A DNA stretch of 64,000 nucleotides from Alphaproteobacteria bacterium (GCA_006226495.1 SBGU01000046.1:62001-126000); one strand, 5' to 3'; positions 18,008 to 29,253 are shown, counted from the first letter of the stretch. Program-made: numbers and translations. Notes: generated by a model from the letters alone, not told the origin.

Positions 18008-18802
18008 ATGCCGACCCTATTCCGACATGCCGCTGCGATCGTCCTGAGCCTGACGGCCGCGACAGTCAGTGCCGTACCGACATCAGCCGCCGAACCGCAT
18101 GCTGCACCGCATGTGCGGCTCGCTGTGCGCGAATTCCTGCCGCCCTATGTCTATGAAAATGCCGAAACCGGTATCGAGATCGATCTGGTGCGCGCCATTT
18201 TCCGCGAGGCCGGCCTGCAGGTGGATTTTGTGCAACTGCCGCGCATCCGCATGATCCAGACCTTCGACGACGGGCGGGTCGATGGTGTACTGACCCAGAA
18301 TGTGAGCGCCTCGACCGAAGGCTGCGCGACCGTGCCTTATATCACGCACCGCAATGTCGCCTTCACCCTGAAGGAACGCAGGCTGCCGCTGGATACCCTG
18401 ACCGACCTTGAGAAATATGCCGTGGTGTCCTTTTCGGGCGCCACACGCTATCTGGGCCGCGATTTTGCGGATGCCGTTACGACGAGCCCGCGCTACACGG
18501 AATCAGGCGACCAGGGCACGCATATTGCGCTCCTCTACAAACAGCGGTTCGATGTCGTGGTGGGGGACGAATGGATCTTGCGGCTGGCCCAGCGCCGGCA
18601 TTTTGAACGCACCGGCGAATATATGGAACTAGACAGCCATGCCATCATGCCGGCGTCGCATTATGTCGCCCGGTTTCGCGACCAGAATCTGTGCGATGCC
18701 TTCAACAAGGCCTATCTGACCCTGGACACCTCAGGCGCGCTCGCGGAAATCTGGTCCGGTTACCGCGCCAGCATCCTGGTGATGAACACCACCCCCAACT
18801 GA
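18008..18802 (+). CDS. periplasmic amino acid-type solute-binding protein (SBP_bac_3)
   Basis: About 264 residues. Signal peptide (about 1-28), then a type-II periplasmic binding fold: LAVREFLPPYVYENAETGIEIDLVRAIFREAGL and DGRVDGVLTQNVSAS match the family-3 opening. No permease or ATPase gene is adjacent, so it may serve as a sensor or an orphan receptor. Start uncertain: ATG 18008, TTG 18005 and TTG 17993 are in frame, and the nearest AGGA (17988) fits none well. The 17801-18007 gap holds only this leader. Confidence 0.78.
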   Translation: MPTLFRHAAAIVLSLTAATVSAVPTSAAEPHAAPHVRLAVREFLPPYVYENAETGIEIDLVRAIFREAGLQVDFVQLPRIRMIQTFDDGRVDGVLTQNVSASTEGCATVPYITHRNVAFTLKERRLPLDTLTDLEKYAVVSFSGATRYLGRDFADAVTTSPRYTESGDQGTHIALLYKQRFDVVVGDEWILRLAQRRHFERTGEYMELDSHAIMPASHYVARFRDQNLCDAFNKAYLTLDTSGALAEIWSGYRASILVMNTTPN

Positions 18803-18803
18803 G

Positions 18804-19349
18804 CTAGAAGCTGCTGCCCGGCTGTTTGAGGAAGGCTGTTTCCTCGGCCGTACTTTGGCGCCCCAGAACCGCATTCCGGTGCGGATAGCGGCCGAAGCGG
18901 TCGACGATATCCTTGTGGGCATGGGCGAATTTCAGGTTTTCCGCCAGTTCCGGCGCGCTGCCGAACAGCGTGATACTGTCCTCATGCACCTTGCGGCTTT
19001 CGCTATGCATATAGGGCATATAGAGGAACGCGCGCCAGCCCGGCAGCAGCGCCTTGTCGGCACCCGCCCGCACGGCTTCCTGCGCCAGCGCCAGCGCCAT
19101 CGGATCGGCAGCAAAAGCGCGCGGGCTGTCGCGGAACATGTTGCGCGGGAACTGGTCCAGGACAATGATTTCGGCGAGCCGGCCGCGCGGGCTGTTGCGC
19201 CAGGCCGCAAGTTCGCCCGCCGCTGCGGTTTCATAGGTCGCCATGAAACGCCGTGTCAGCAGGGCATCGAAACGCGCATCCTTGCGGAACCAGGATGCCG
19301 CATCGATTTCCGTGAACCAGAAATAAAGAATATCCTCGGCGCGCATCAT
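18804..19349 (-). CDS. DUF924 family protein
   Basis: 181 residues matching DUF924, an all-helical family of unknown biochemical role. Diagnostic segments: FWFTEIDAASWFRKDARFD near the start, IIVLDQFPRNMFRDSPRAFA and LYMPYMHSES in the middle, and FGRYPHRNAVLGR near the end. Its start overlaps the stop of the upstream M28 peptidase gene by 4 nt (ATGA), so the two are co-translated. Confidence 0.87.
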   Translation of the reverse strand: MMRAEDILYFWFTEIDAASWFRKDARFDALLTRRFMATYETAAAGELAAWRNSPRGRLAEIIVLDQFPRNMFRDSPRAFAADPMALALAQEAVRAGADKALLPGWRAFLYMPYMHSESRKVHEDSITLFGSAPELAENLKFAHAHKDIVDRFGRYPHRNAVLGRQSTAEETAFLKQPGSSF

Positions 19350-20518
19350 GGTTTTTTCTCCTTATTTTCCAAAGGCGTGGGCAACAGGCGCAACAACGCC
19401 TCCGCATATTCGACAGCGTCCTCAACAAGGCCCAGATCGACATGGACCGCCCGGTCGTCCTGCGTATGGATATGCGGCATAAGCCCATCCTTGTCATAGG
19501 CTGCGAGGGTCAGCGCCGAGATGCCGTCACGCACGAACCACACGCTGTCGAAATCGCCCACCTTGTGGACCACGGGCCGGACGCCGGCATAGCGCGGGTT
19601 CAACTGGCTGAGCGCCGCGGCGGCCCGCATCAGGGCGGTATCGTAATAAACCCTTGTGAAACCGCCACTTTCACCAACGATGGCCAGTTTGCCGGCACCA
19701 ACCGTATCGATATTCAGCACATGGGTGTCCCGCGCCTTCAGTTCGTCCTGGTGCTGGCGCCAGTAATGCTGGGCCCCCAGCATGCCGGCTTCTTCGGCGC
19801 TGGTAATGACAAGGCGCACCTCGGTATCGGCGGGCAACTGGTCCCACATTCGGGTCGCCACTTCTGTTGCACATGCAACACCTGTCAGGTTGTCGTTGGC
19901 GCCCGGTGTAAAGCCGTGGCGCCAGAAATCGACACTGGCCAGAACCACCTGCCCCACCAGCACCAGCGCAAAAATACCCCTGAGCCACAGGGGCAGGTCA
20001 AGCCCGGCCGCGACCGCCAGCGGCACCAGCACACCAAAGGCCACGATACCGGTCGACAGCCATACCGACAGGCCAAAATGGCGCACCTGGTCGGCCCTAT
20101 AGGCGAAGGATGCCGGCGCGCTATCGAGATGCGCCATCAGGATCAGAAGCCGCCGGCCCGCCCCCTTGCGCGCCACCAGGTTGGCGCTGACCGTATTGCC
20201 GCCCAGCCAGATAAGCGGGCTGACCCGCCAGTCGAAATACAGCACATGGCTGGCAAACAGCAGGAACGCCGCACCGGCGAAGGCCATCGGCGCCAGCGGC
20301 GCCACCATCACAAACACGGCCTGGCATAGTGCAATGGTCCAGAAAAACGGCAGGTAACTGCGGGGGGTGGTGAAACCTTCTTCGGTGATGTCAAGGTCCG
20401 GGATGCCGGTCAGTTCGGCGACCAGCGCCTCGCGGGCTTCCATCTCCTCCTCGGTGCCGGCACCCCGGTGCGGCCATTCCCTCAGGAGATTGAAGATATC
20501 GCGTGCGGCAAGGGCCAT
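19346..20518 (-). CDS. membrane-anchored M28 family metallopeptidase
   Basis: 390 residues. The zinc peptidase parts are split by membrane helices: LMAHLDSAP (His, Asp), GANDNLTGVA (bridging Asp), ITSAEEAGMLG (catalytic Glu pair), KVGDFDSVWF (Asp) and LMPHIHTQDD (His). At least four hydrophobic segments lie between residues about 55-95 and 140-195, so the peptidase is embedded in or held at the membrane. First gene of a two-gene unit with DUF924. Peptide substrate unknown. Confidence 0.85.
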   Translation of the reverse strand: MALAARDIFNLLREWPHRGAGTEEEMEAREALVAELTGIPDLDITEEGFTTPRSYLPFFWTIALCQAVFVMVAPLAPMAFAGAAFLLFASHVLYFDWRVSPLIWLGGNTVSANLVARKGAGRRLLILMAHLDSAPASFAYRADQVRHFGLSVWLSTGIVAFGVLVPLAVAAGLDLPLWLRGIFALVLVGQVVLASVDFWRHGFTPGANDNLTGVACATEVATRMWDQLPADTEVRLVITSAEEAGMLGAQHYWRQHQDELKARDTHVLNIDTVGAGKLAIVGESGGFTRVYYDTALMRAAAALSQLNPRYAGVRPVVHKVGDFDSVWFVRDGISALTLAAYDKDGLMPHIHTQDDRAVHVDLGLVEDAVEYAEALLRLLPTPLENKEKKP

Positions 20519-20640
20519 GGCTTCCCCGGAGTTTCAGCAAGGTTTCTGCACCGCGCGGGGCGCATTTGCCCGCGCTTTTTCGCTTACAATCCTGTCCCGC
20601 CTCGGCTAAACAGGCGGCCTGAGTATGACGAGGTGACGGT

Positions 20641-21978
20641 ATGACACAAGCTGTAAAAGCAATTCACATCATCGGCGGCGGCATGGCCGGCAGCGAAGCG
20701 GCCTGGCAGGCGGCGGAACTGGGCGTGCCCGTGGTGCTGCATGAAATGCGCCCGGTGCGCAAAACCGACGCGCACCAGACCGACGGTCTGGCCGAACTCG
20801 TCTGCTCGAACAGTTTCCGCTCCGACGATCATGAAAACAATGCCGTCGGCCTGTTGCATGAAGAAATGCGCCGCATGAATTCGCTGGTGATGGCGGCGGC
20901 CAAGGAACACCGGGTACCGGCGGGCTCTGCCCTCGCGGTTGACCGGGACGCCTTCTCGGCCCATGTCACCCATGTGCTGGAAAACCACCCGCTGATCACC
21001 ATCGAACGCGGTGAGGTTGACGGCCTGCCGCCCGCGGACTGGGACAGCGTGATTGTCGCCACCGGCCCGCTGACCTCACCCGCCCTGTCAAAAGCCGTGC
21101 TGGAGCTGTGCGGCGAAGACAGCCTGGCGTTCTTCGACGCCATCGCGCCCATCGTCTACAAGGACAGTATCGATTTTGGCACCGCCTGGTTCCAGAGCCG
21201 CTATGACAAAGGCGACGGCGCCGACTATATCAACCTGCCCCTGACCCGCGAACAATATTACGAATTTGTCGAGGACCTGAACACGGGCGAAAAAACCGAC
21301 TTCAAGGAATGGGAAAAGGACACACCCTATTTCGAAGGCTGCATGCCCATTGAGGTGATGGCCGAACGGGGCCCCGAAACCCTGCGTTTCGGCCCGATGA
21401 AGCCCGTGGGCCTGACCTGCCCGCACTGGGAACAGCGCCAGTATGCCGTGGTGCAACTGAGACAGGATAACAAGCTCGGCACGCTCTACAACATGGTCGG
21501 GTTCCAGACCAAGCTGAAATATGCCGAACAGACCCGCATCTTCAAGAAGATCCCGGGCCTGCAGGATGCCCAGTTCGCCCGCTTGGGCGGCCTGCACCGC
21601 AACACCTTCCTGAACAGCCCCAAGGTGCTGGACGGCACCATGCGCATGAAGGCCGATCCGCGCCTTCGCTTCGCCGGCCAGATCACCGGGGTTGAAGGCT
21701 ATGTGGAAAGTGCTGCCATGGGCCTGATGGCCGGCCGTTTTGCCGCCTACGAGCGCCTGGGCCACACGCCTTCCGTGCCGCCGATCACCACGGCGTTCGG
21801 CGCGCTCATCAACCACATCACCGGCGGCGCCGATGCCAAGACATTCCAGCCGATGAACATCAACTTCGGCCTGATGCCGCCGCCCGACGGCAAGGTGCGC
21901 AAGAACGAGCGCAAGCAGGTACAAAGCCGCCGCGCGCTCGCCGATCTCGCCACCTGGATCGAGGGTCTGCCGGCCTGA
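20641..21978 (+). CDS. trmFO: FADH2/folate-dependent tRNA (uracil-54-C5)-methyltransferase
   Basis: Makes ribothymidine at position 54 of tRNA with methylenetetrahydrofolate as carbon donor. 445 residues, normal TrmFO length. N-terminal FAD-binding [19 protein letters not shown] and the family signature [29 protein letters not shown] are intact, with the catalytic Cys in LVCSNS. Single-gene unit. Confidence 0.96.
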   Translation: MTQAVKAIHIIGGGMAGSEAAWQAAELGVPVVLHEMRPVRKTDAHQTDGLAELVCSNSFRSDDHENNAVGLLHEEMRRMNSLVMAAAKEHRVPAGSALAVDRDAFSAHVTHVLENHPLITIERGEVDGLPPADWDSVIVATGPLTSPALSKAVLELCGEDSLAFFDAIAPIVYKDSIDFGTAWFQSRYDKGDGADYINLPLTREQYYEFVEDLNTGEKTDFKEWEKDTPYFEGCMPIEVMAERGPETLRFGPMKPVGLTCPHWEQRQYAVVQLRQDNKLGTLYNMVGFQTKLKYAEQTRIFKKIPGLQDAQFARLGGLHRNTFLNSPKVLDGTMRMKADPRLRFAGQITGVEGYVESAAMGLMAGRFAAYERLGHTPSVPPITTAFGALINHITGGADAKTFQPMNINFGLMPPPDGKVRKNERKQVQSRRALADLATWIEGLPA

Positions 21979-22057
21979 TCGCCTGCCCGCGCAGGCACTG
22001 TTCACAATTGCCGTGAGGGGCTTGACGGCCCCTTATATTCCCGCCACTGTCCGACCG

Positions 22058-22072
22058 GAACATTTGCAGAAC
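22058..22072. promoter_or_regulatory. candidate LexA box upstream of the secreted M28 peptidase gene
   Basis: GAAC-ATTTGCA-GAAC, exact match to the reverse form of the LexA consensus, ending 25 bp before the ATG. The spacer is less A/T-rich than in the other boxes, so this is the least certain of the exact matches. Confidence 0.45.
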
Positions 22073-22097
22073 AACAAATGCAGTCAGGGAGGCAGCG

Positions 22098-23495
22098 ATG
22101 CGCAGATTTTCTTTCATGGGGGCCGCCACGGGCGTGGCCCTGGCCCTTTCGTCCATGGGTGTGTCGGCTGAAGCGCCGCCGGTTGATGCGGACAGTATTG
22201 CCACGGCAACGGCACTCAGGGAAACCGCGCTCAAATCCGATCTCGCCTGGGACCTATTGGAAGGCCTGACCACCGAAGTGGGCCAGCGCCTGGCGGGCAC
22301 CGCCAAGGAACGCGAGGCCATCGACTGGGCCGTAGCCCGCATGCAGGCCATGGGCTTCGACAAGGTCTGGACCGAACCCGTGACCGTGCAGCATTGGGAG
22401 CGCGTTTCCGAAACCGCCGAAATCGTTGGCGCGCATGCGCAGAAACTGACGGTCACCGCGCTCGGGAAATCGGTCGCGACGCCTGAAGGTGGTGTCACCG
22501 CCGAAATCGTGCCCTTTGCCACGGTTGAGGACCTTGAGGCCGCCGACCCTGCCCTCGTCAAAGGCAAGATCGTCTTTATCGCCAACCGCATGGAACGCCA
22601 CCGGGACGGTTCGGGTTATGGCCCTGCCGTGAAGGCACGCGGCGCCGGGGCATCGATTGCCGCAGGCAAAGGCGCGCTGGCGATCGTGATCCGCTCGATC
22701 GGGACCGACAGCCACCGGGTGCCGCACACGGGTGGTGTGACCTACAAGGAAGACCAGCCAAAAATCGCGGCAGCAGCCCTGTCGAACCCGGACGCCGACC
22801 AACTGGAACGCCTGCTGGCGCGCGGCAAACCCGTGAAGCTGCATCTGGATATCCAGACCGTCGACCACGGCCCGGTTGAAAGCGCCAACGTGATTGGCGA
22901 GATCACCGGCAGCGAACGGCCGGACGAGCTGGTGCTGATCGGCGGCCATATCGACAGTTGGGACCTGGGCACCGGTGCCATTGACGATGCGTCGGGCTGT
23001 GCGCTCACCATGGCGGCGGCCAAACTGATTGCCGACCAGCCGGATCGGCCACGCCGCACCATCCGGGTTGTGCTGTTTGCCGCCGAGGAGCCTGGCCTTG
23101 TCGGCGCCCGCGCCTATGCCGCGGCACACGAGAAGGACCTGGACAAACATGTCATCGGTGCAGAATCGGACTTTGGCGCCGGCCGCATCTGGGCCCTGAA
23201 AGCCAGTGTGAACCCGGAGGCCCTGCCCGTTATCGACACCATGGCGCAACTGATGGGGCCCCTTGATGTGGTCCGGCTGGCCGGCACGGCCCATGGTGGC
23301 CCGGACGTGGGCCAGATGGCCCGCCTCGGCATGCCTGCGGTCGACCTGGAACAGGACGGCACCGACTATTTCGACCTGCACCACACGGCAGACGACACGC
23401 TCGACAAGGTCGACCCTGCCGCCCTGAAGCAGAACCTGGCCGCCTGGGTCGTGTTCAGCTATCTGGCCGCAGACTGGCCCGGCAGCTTCAAATAG
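22098..23495 (+). CDS. secreted M28 family peptidase (carboxypeptidase Q-like)
   Basis: 465 residues with a signal peptide (about 1-26). A PA-like insert (about residues 110-235) precedes the catalytic core: GGHIDSWDLGTGAIDDASG (His, Asp ligands), LFAAEEPGLVGARAY (Glu base), ESDFGAG (Asp) and FDLHHTADD (His). The architecture resembles plasma glutamate carboxypeptidase / aminopeptidases with a PA domain. AGGGAGG lies about 6 nt before the ATG. Likely periplasmic or secreted peptide scavenging. Confidence 0.9.
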   Translation: MRRFSFMGAATGVALALSSMGVSAEAPPVDADSIATATALRETALKSDLAWDLLEGLTTEVGQRLAGTAKEREAIDWAVARMQAMGFDKVWTEPVTVQHWERVSETAEIVGAHAQKLTVTALGKSVATPEGGVTAEIVPFATVEDLEAADPALVKGKIVFIANRMERHRDGSGYGPAVKARGAGASIAAGKGALAIVIRSIGTDSHRVPHTGGVTYKEDQPKIAAAALSNPDADQLERLLARGKPVKLHLDIQTVDHGPVESANVIGEITGSERPDELVLIGGHIDSWDLGTGAIDDASGCALTMAAAKLIADQPDRPRRTIRVVLFAAEEPGLVGARAYAAAHEKDLDKHVIGAESDFGAGRIWALKASVNPEALPVIDTMAQLMGPLDVVRLAGTAHGGPDVGQMARLGMPAVDLEQDGTDYFDLHHTADDTLDKVDPAALKQNLAAWVVFSYLAADWPGSFK

Positions 23496-23520
23496 GCCCG
23501 GTGCAACACCGCAGAAACAG

Positions 23521-23551
23521 AAAGAGCGCCAGATCGGCGCTCTTTTCTTTT
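23521..23551 (+). terminator. Rho-independent terminator after the M28 gene
   Basis: Stem AAAGAGCGCC/GGCGCTCTTT, 5-nt loop, T-rich tail TCTTTT. The TPR gene converges on it from the other side. Confidence 0.85.
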
Positions 23552-23574
23552 GGGCTGCAGGTCAGGCCAGCGGC

Positions 23575-24078
23575 TTATTCGCCGTCCTTGCTGGCCTCGG
23601 CATGCTGGCTGGTGCCGGCATCGGCCTTCTGGGCGTGATAGGCCTCAAGCGCACTGTCCACCTCGTCAAGGGCGTCACAGCCGGTGCTGCACAGGCGTGC
23701 CAGCTTGTCTCTGTTCGTGGTGGCCCGGTCAACCATGTCGCGCTTCAGGAACGCCAACGCCTGCGCCTCAAGCGCCGGTTTGTCATTGGGTTCGATTTCC
23801 AGCGCCTGGCGGTAATATTTCAGGCTCTTGCCCAGCTTGCCTTTGGCTTCGCTGGCCATGCCAAGGCCCACAAGGGCCTGCACGTTCGACGGGTCGGCGA
23901 CCAGGGCACGTTCGAACAGGGCGGTCGCCTCGTCGGTCTTCTCGCCCTTCATGGCCACTTTGCCGGCTGCGGCGAGCTCACGCGACAGCGACTGGTATTT
24001 ATTGGCTGTCTGCGCCACCGCCGGCAGGCTGAGCGCCGCCACAGTTACACAGATCGTCATCAGTTTTGCGAATGCCAT
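23575..24078 (-). CDS. periplasmic tetratricopeptide repeat protein
   Basis: About 167 residues: signal peptide (about 1-23, ending AVAQ), then two to three TPR helices (ATALFERALVADPSNVQALVGLGMASEAKGKLGKSLKYYRQALEIEPND), and a low-complexity charged tail. ATG 24078 preferred because AGGA lies 6 nt upstream; the in-frame ATG 24090 sits right against its own SD. Presumably a scaffold in the periplasm; no partner visible. Confidence 0.8.
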   Translation of the reverse strand: MAFAKLMTICVTVAALSLPAVAQTANKYQSLSRELAAAGKVAMKGEKTDEATALFERALVADPSNVQALVGLGMASEAKGKLGKSLKYYRQALEIEPNDKPALEAQALAFLKRDMVDRATTNRDKLARLCSTGCDALDEVDSALEAYHAQKADAGTSQHAEASKDGE

Positions 24079-24142
24079 GTTCTTCCTCATCCCTTGTCAG
24101 AGCAGACCATGCTAGCGGCTTTTTGGCTGAATGCCACGCCTT

Positions 24143-25471
24143 TTAGGCAGTCCGTTCCAGTATCGCGACAAAAAAGCCGTCTGTCTGGTGGACGTGGGGC
24201 GCCAGTTGCAACGCGCCATCCAGAAGCGACAGGCTTTTGGGCGCGGCGCCCTGCAAAACCCTGGGCCAAACCGCGCGATAATCCACCATGGTCCAGCTTT
24301 TTGCCGATTCCGTGGCCAGAAAACGGCTGACCACATCCTCATTTTCCGCCGGCAGAGATGAACAGGTCATGTACAGGAGCCGGCCGCCCACTTTCACAAG
24401 CGATGCCCCTTCTGCCAGCAGGCCAGACTGAGTTTGCACGAGAGCGGTTAAGGAATCGTCATCAAAACGCCAGCGCTGGTCCGGGCTGCGGCGCCAGGTG
24501 CCGCTGCCGGTGCAGGGAACATCCAGCACCACACGGTCGGCCTTGCCGACAAATTCGACCAGCATGTCCTGCCGGGCCGGGCCTTCAACCGGCAAGCGGT
24601 GGCTCTGGATATTATGGGCGCCGGCACGCTGGCTGCGGGCCTTCAATTCGTGCAGGCGCTTGCCCGCAATATCGAAGGCATGCAACTGACCTTTGCCGGC
24701 CATTGTCGCGGCGATCAGCAGGCTTTTGCCACCGGCCCCCGCGCACAGGTCAATCACCTGCTGGCCCGGCATGGCCTCGACCAGCAGGCTGGCGATCTGG
24801 GCGGCTTCGTCCTGCACCTCAATGAGGCCATCCTTGTAACTGGCGGCACCGCCGAGGTTTACATGTTTCGCGGACCGAAATCCAAACGGTGAATATTTTG
24901 TTTTTTCAAAGTCTTCCAGATCACCCTTAAGCTTGTTTGTCAGCTTTTCAGGATCGGCTTTCAAGGGGTTCAGGCGCACATCCAGGGGCGCATGGCCACG
25001 AAGCGCAACAGCCGCATCGGCCCAGCCGGCGGGATATCGGCGTTCGAACCCCGTGCGGGCCCAGGCCGGCAGGTTGGCCGCCGCCGCATTGGGTGCTTCG
25101 GCCCACACCAGCGCCTGCAGGGCCTCGATCATGGCGCCTTCGGCTTCATCAAGTGCAGCGGGGCCAAAACGGTCGTCAGCCCCGAACAGGTCCAGCTCAG
25201 CCGGGTCGGTATGTACAAGATGCGCGATCAACAGCGCGCGGGCGCTGACGCCCTGCCCGACCTTGCCAAGGGCCCACAGGTACAGTTCCCTGACCCGCAG
25301 GATATCATAGACAATCTGGGATACGGCGCGCCGGTCCTTGGAGCCGGCATAACGGCGGGCACGGAAATAATCGCCCACCAGCACATCCGCAGGCGCACCG
25401 CGCGCCGCCATGGCTGCTTCTACGGCTTCCAGAAGCTCGAGAGCGGCGGCAAGGCGCGCGGCGGGCTGCAT
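24143..25471 (-). CDS. RsmB/NOP2-family rRNA (cytosine-C5)-methyltransferase
   Basis: 442 residues. An N-terminal NusB-like helical region (about 1-140) is followed by the SAM-dependent catalytic domain: SAM loop DLCAGAGGKSLL, motif IV DVPCTGSGTWRRSPD with one catalytic Cys, and motif VI TCSSLPAENE with the second. This is the two-cysteine mechanism of m5C RNA methylases. RsmB (C967 of 16S rRNA) is the closest recognised role, but related paralogues exist, so no symbol is given. guaB lies 15 bp upstream. Confidence 0.87.
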   Translation of the reverse strand: MQPAARLAAALELLEAVEAAMAARGAPADVLVGDYFRARRYAGSKDRRAVSQIVYDILRVRELYLWALGKVGQGVSARALLIAHLVHTDPAELDLFGADDRFGPAALDEAEGAMIEALQALVWAEAPNAAAANLPAWARTGFERRYPAGWADAAVALRGHAPLDVRLNPLKADPEKLTNKLKGDLEDFEKTKYSPFGFRSAKHVNLGGAASYKDGLIEVQDEAAQIASLLVEAMPGQQVIDLCAGAGGKSLLIAATMAGKGQLHAFDIAGKRLHELKARSQRAGAHNIQSHRLPVEGPARQDMLVEFVGKADRVVLDVPCTGSGTWRRSPDQRWRFDDDSLTALVQTQSGLLAEGASLVKVGGRLLYMTCSSLPAENEDVVSRFLATESAKSWTMVDYRAVWPRVLQGAAPKSLSLLDGALQLAPHVHQTDGFFVAILERTA

Positions 25472-25486
25472 GATCCTGGCCCTGCC

Positions 25487-27025
<1,539 letters not shown>

Positions 27026-27162
27026 TCAGGGGTTCATTTGATATTCGCCGTCCAATACCGCGAAAACGGCATCGAATGCAACGCGTATTTTCGAAAAGAT
27101 TCGCCCGACGATTCACCTCGGGCAAAATGCGGCGGCAGCCCCCGTGCAGGGCCGCCTGCCCC

Positions 27163-27900
27163 TTATTCTGCGTTGTCGTCCGCGGCTTCGTCGGCGCGCG
27201 CCGATTTGGCATGGCGGAAACCCTGCGCCACCACGAACCATTCCTTGCTGTCGGCGCGGCTTGATGGCGGCTTCAAGTGCTTGACGCTGGAGAAATGCGT
27301 CTGCAGGCGCCGCATCAGGTCGTTATCAGCGCCGCCCTGCAGCACCTTGGCGACAAAGGTGCCGCCTTCGGCCAGAACCTTGATGGCGAAATCGAGCGCG
27401 GCTTCACACAGCGCCATGGTGCGCATCTGGTCGGTCTTCCTGTGCCCGGTGGCCGAGTTGGCCATGTCGGAGAGCACGATATCGGCCGGGCCGTTCAGTT
27501 CGGCCATCAGTTCTTCTTCGGCACCTTCCGACAGGAAATCCAGCACCCACATTTTGGCGCCGGCAATCGGCTCCACTTCCTGCAGGTCGATACCGATGAT
27601 CTGGGTGGTCTCAGGCAGGCGCTGGGTCAGGACCTGGGTCCAGCCGCCCGGCGCACAGCCAAGGTCAACCACCCGGGTCGCGCCCTTAAGTATCTGGTAG
27701 CGGTCGTCGATTTCCGCCAGCTTGAAGGCCGCGCGGGAGCGGTAACCCAGACGCTGGGCCTCGGCCACATAAGGATCGTTCAATTGCCGCTGCAGCCAGC
27801 GGGTCGAAGACGGCTTGCGGCCCCGCGCGGTTTTCACCCGCACCTTGGCACCACGCGCCCGGCTTCTGGTATTCGATTGGTTGTTCCAGCCTTTTGCCAT
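27163..27900 (-). CDS. rlmE: 23S rRNA (uridine-2552-2'-O)-methyltransferase
   Basis: Methylates U2552 in the A-loop late in 50S assembly. 245 residues. A basic N-terminal tail (about 1-40) is followed by the RrmJ fold: LGYRSRAAFKLAEID with catalytic Lys, SAM motif VVDLGCAPGGWTQVL, Asp in VLSDMA, and Lys in FVAKVLQGG, then Glu in SKEWFVVAQGF (K-D-K-E tetrad). An acidic tail ends the protein. It lies 15 bp downstream of ppx/gppA, a common alphaproteobacterial pair. Confidence 0.95.
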   Translation of the reverse strand: MAKGWNNQSNTRSRARGAKVRVKTARGRKPSSTRWLQRQLNDPYVAEAQRLGYRSRAAFKLAEIDDRYQILKGATRVVDLGCAPGGWTQVLTQRLPETTQIIGIDLQEVEPIAGAKMWVLDFLSEGAEEELMAELNGPADIVLSDMANSATGHRKTDQMRTMALCEAALDFAIKVLAEGGTFVAKVLQGGADNDLMRRLQTHFSSVKHLKPPSSRADSKEWFVVAQGFRHAKSARADEAADDNAE

Positions 27901-27915
27901 GCTTTTTGCCTCTGT

Positions 27916-29061
27916 TTATCTGCGGCCGGCACCGGCACGGAGCGGTTCCTGCTCGGTCTGCATCAGGCTCCTGAGGATACCCTCGCGAATGCCCCGGTCG
28001 GCCACCCTGAGGCTCGGCACATTCCACATGCCCAGGATCGCCTCGAGGATAGCACAGCCGGCCACCACCAGGTCGGCCCTTTCTTCACCGATGCAGGGCT
28101 GTGCCGCGCGCTCGGTGTGGCTCATGTGCGCCACACGCTGCGACAGCGCATAAATATCGCGGGATTTCATCCAGGCGCCGTCGACCTTGTCGCGCTGGTA
28201 CCTGGGCAGGTTGAGATGCAGGCTCGCAAGCGTGGTCACGGTGCCTGACGTGCCCAAGAACTGGGTATGGCGCTTCCTGATCACATCACCGACCCGGTGC
28301 GCTTCCTCGAAGGCCTTCAGGTGGTTTTCGACCACGCCGACCATGGCCTGATACTGGTCGGGCGGCGGGGTCACACCCGGGCAGGCAAACCGTTCGGACA
28401 GGTTCACCACACCCCAGGGGATCGACATCCAGCCGGTGATTTCCGTGCGCCGGCCCGACAGCACACGCACCCAGATAAGCTCGGTGCTGCCGCCGCCGAT
28501 ATCGAACACCAGCGCATGTTTGTTGCCGGGCGCGATCAGGGACTGGCAGCCCATGACCGCCAGCCGCGCTTCTTCGCGCGCCGAAATGATATCCAGGTTG
28601 ATGCCGGTTTCCGCCTTCACGCGCAGCAGGAATTCGGGCGCGTTTTCCGCCACCCGGCAGGCTTCGGTCGCCACATGGCGCATGCAGGTAACGCCGCGGC
28701 GATTGATCTTGTCGGCGCAGACCTTCAGCGCCTCGACGGCGCGGTCCATCGCTTCTTCGGACAGGCGGTTGTTGGCGGAAACGCCCTCACCCAGCCGCAC
28801 GATGCGGGAAAAGGCGTCAATGACACGAAAGCCCTGGCGCGTGGGCCGGGCGATCAGAAGACGACAATTGTTGGTACCAAGATCGATGGCGCTGTATACG
28901 CCGCGCGAGAACGCGCCGCCATCGGGATAGACCTTGCGCTGCGGCTCGCGCGCCGGCGCATCCTGTTGCTGCCTGCCTCGTGCGTCCGCTTGCCTGGCAG
29001 GACGCCCCGAGCGGCTACCGGGCTTTTTGCCCTGGCGTGCCCGCCCTTCTTCCAACGACAT
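27916..29061 (-). CDS. Ppx/GppA phosphatase family protein
   Basis: 381 residues. A basic, probably disordered N-terminal tail (about 1-50) is followed by an actin-like ATPase fold: phosphate 1 loop SAIDLGTNNCRLLIA, phosphate 2 loop VFDIGGGSTELIWV and LGTSGTVTTLASL. Members hydrolyse inorganic polyphosphate or convert pppGpp to ppGpp; this short single-module form without an HD domain does not show which. Co-transcribed with rlmE. Confidence 0.9.
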   Translation of the reverse strand: MSLEEGRARQGKKPGSRSGRPARQADARGRQQQDAPAREPQRKVYPDGGAFSRGVYSAIDLGTNNCRLLIARPTRQGFRVIDAFSRIVRLGEGVSANNRLSEEAMDRAVEALKVCADKINRRGVTCMRHVATEACRVAENAPEFLLRVKAETGINLDIISAREEARLAVMGCQSLIAPGNKHALVFDIGGGSTELIWVRVLSGRRTEITGWMSIPWGVVNLSERFACPGVTPPPDQYQAMVGVVENHLKAFEEAHRVGDVIRKRHTQFLGTSGTVTTLASLHLNLPRYQRDKVDGAWMKSRDIYALSQRVAHMSHTERAAQPCIGEERADLVVAGCAILEAILGMWNVPSLRVADRGIREGILRSLMQTEQEPLRAGAGRR

Positions 29062-29185
29062 AGATTTTTCTCTTTTTCATTTTTTTTGCCGCTCCCAGCC
29101 AGGAACGGATCACTTGCTTTCTCCATACCACCCGGCGCCCTGCCCGTGCAAAACAATTGCGCCGGGGCCCTGCGAAATTTGAAAT

Positions 29186-29200
29186 GTTCTATTTTTGTTC
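29186..29200. promoter_or_regulatory. LexA box 1 of the small SOS membrane protein gene
   Basis: Exact GTTC-N7-GTTC with an A/T-only spacer, ending immediately before the -35 hexamer TTGACG (29201-29206). Confidence 0.8.
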
Positions 29201-29229
29201 TTGACGCAACAAGGCGGCAGATGTAGAAG
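29201..29229 (+). promoter_or_regulatory. predicted sigma-70 promoter between two LexA boxes
   Basis: TTGACG at 29201, 17-bp spacer, TAGAAG at 29224. LexA boxes abut both ends, so repression should be tight. Confidence 0.55.
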
Positions 29230-29243
29230 AACAAAAAAGGAAC
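29229..29243. promoter_or_regulatory. LexA box 2 of the small SOS membrane protein gene
   Basis: Exact GAAC-N7-GAAC (reverse form), overlapping the end of the -10 and the start-site region, and ending just before the GGAGG SD (29244-29248). Confidence 0.8.
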
Positions 29244-29253
29244 GGAGGCGGAC

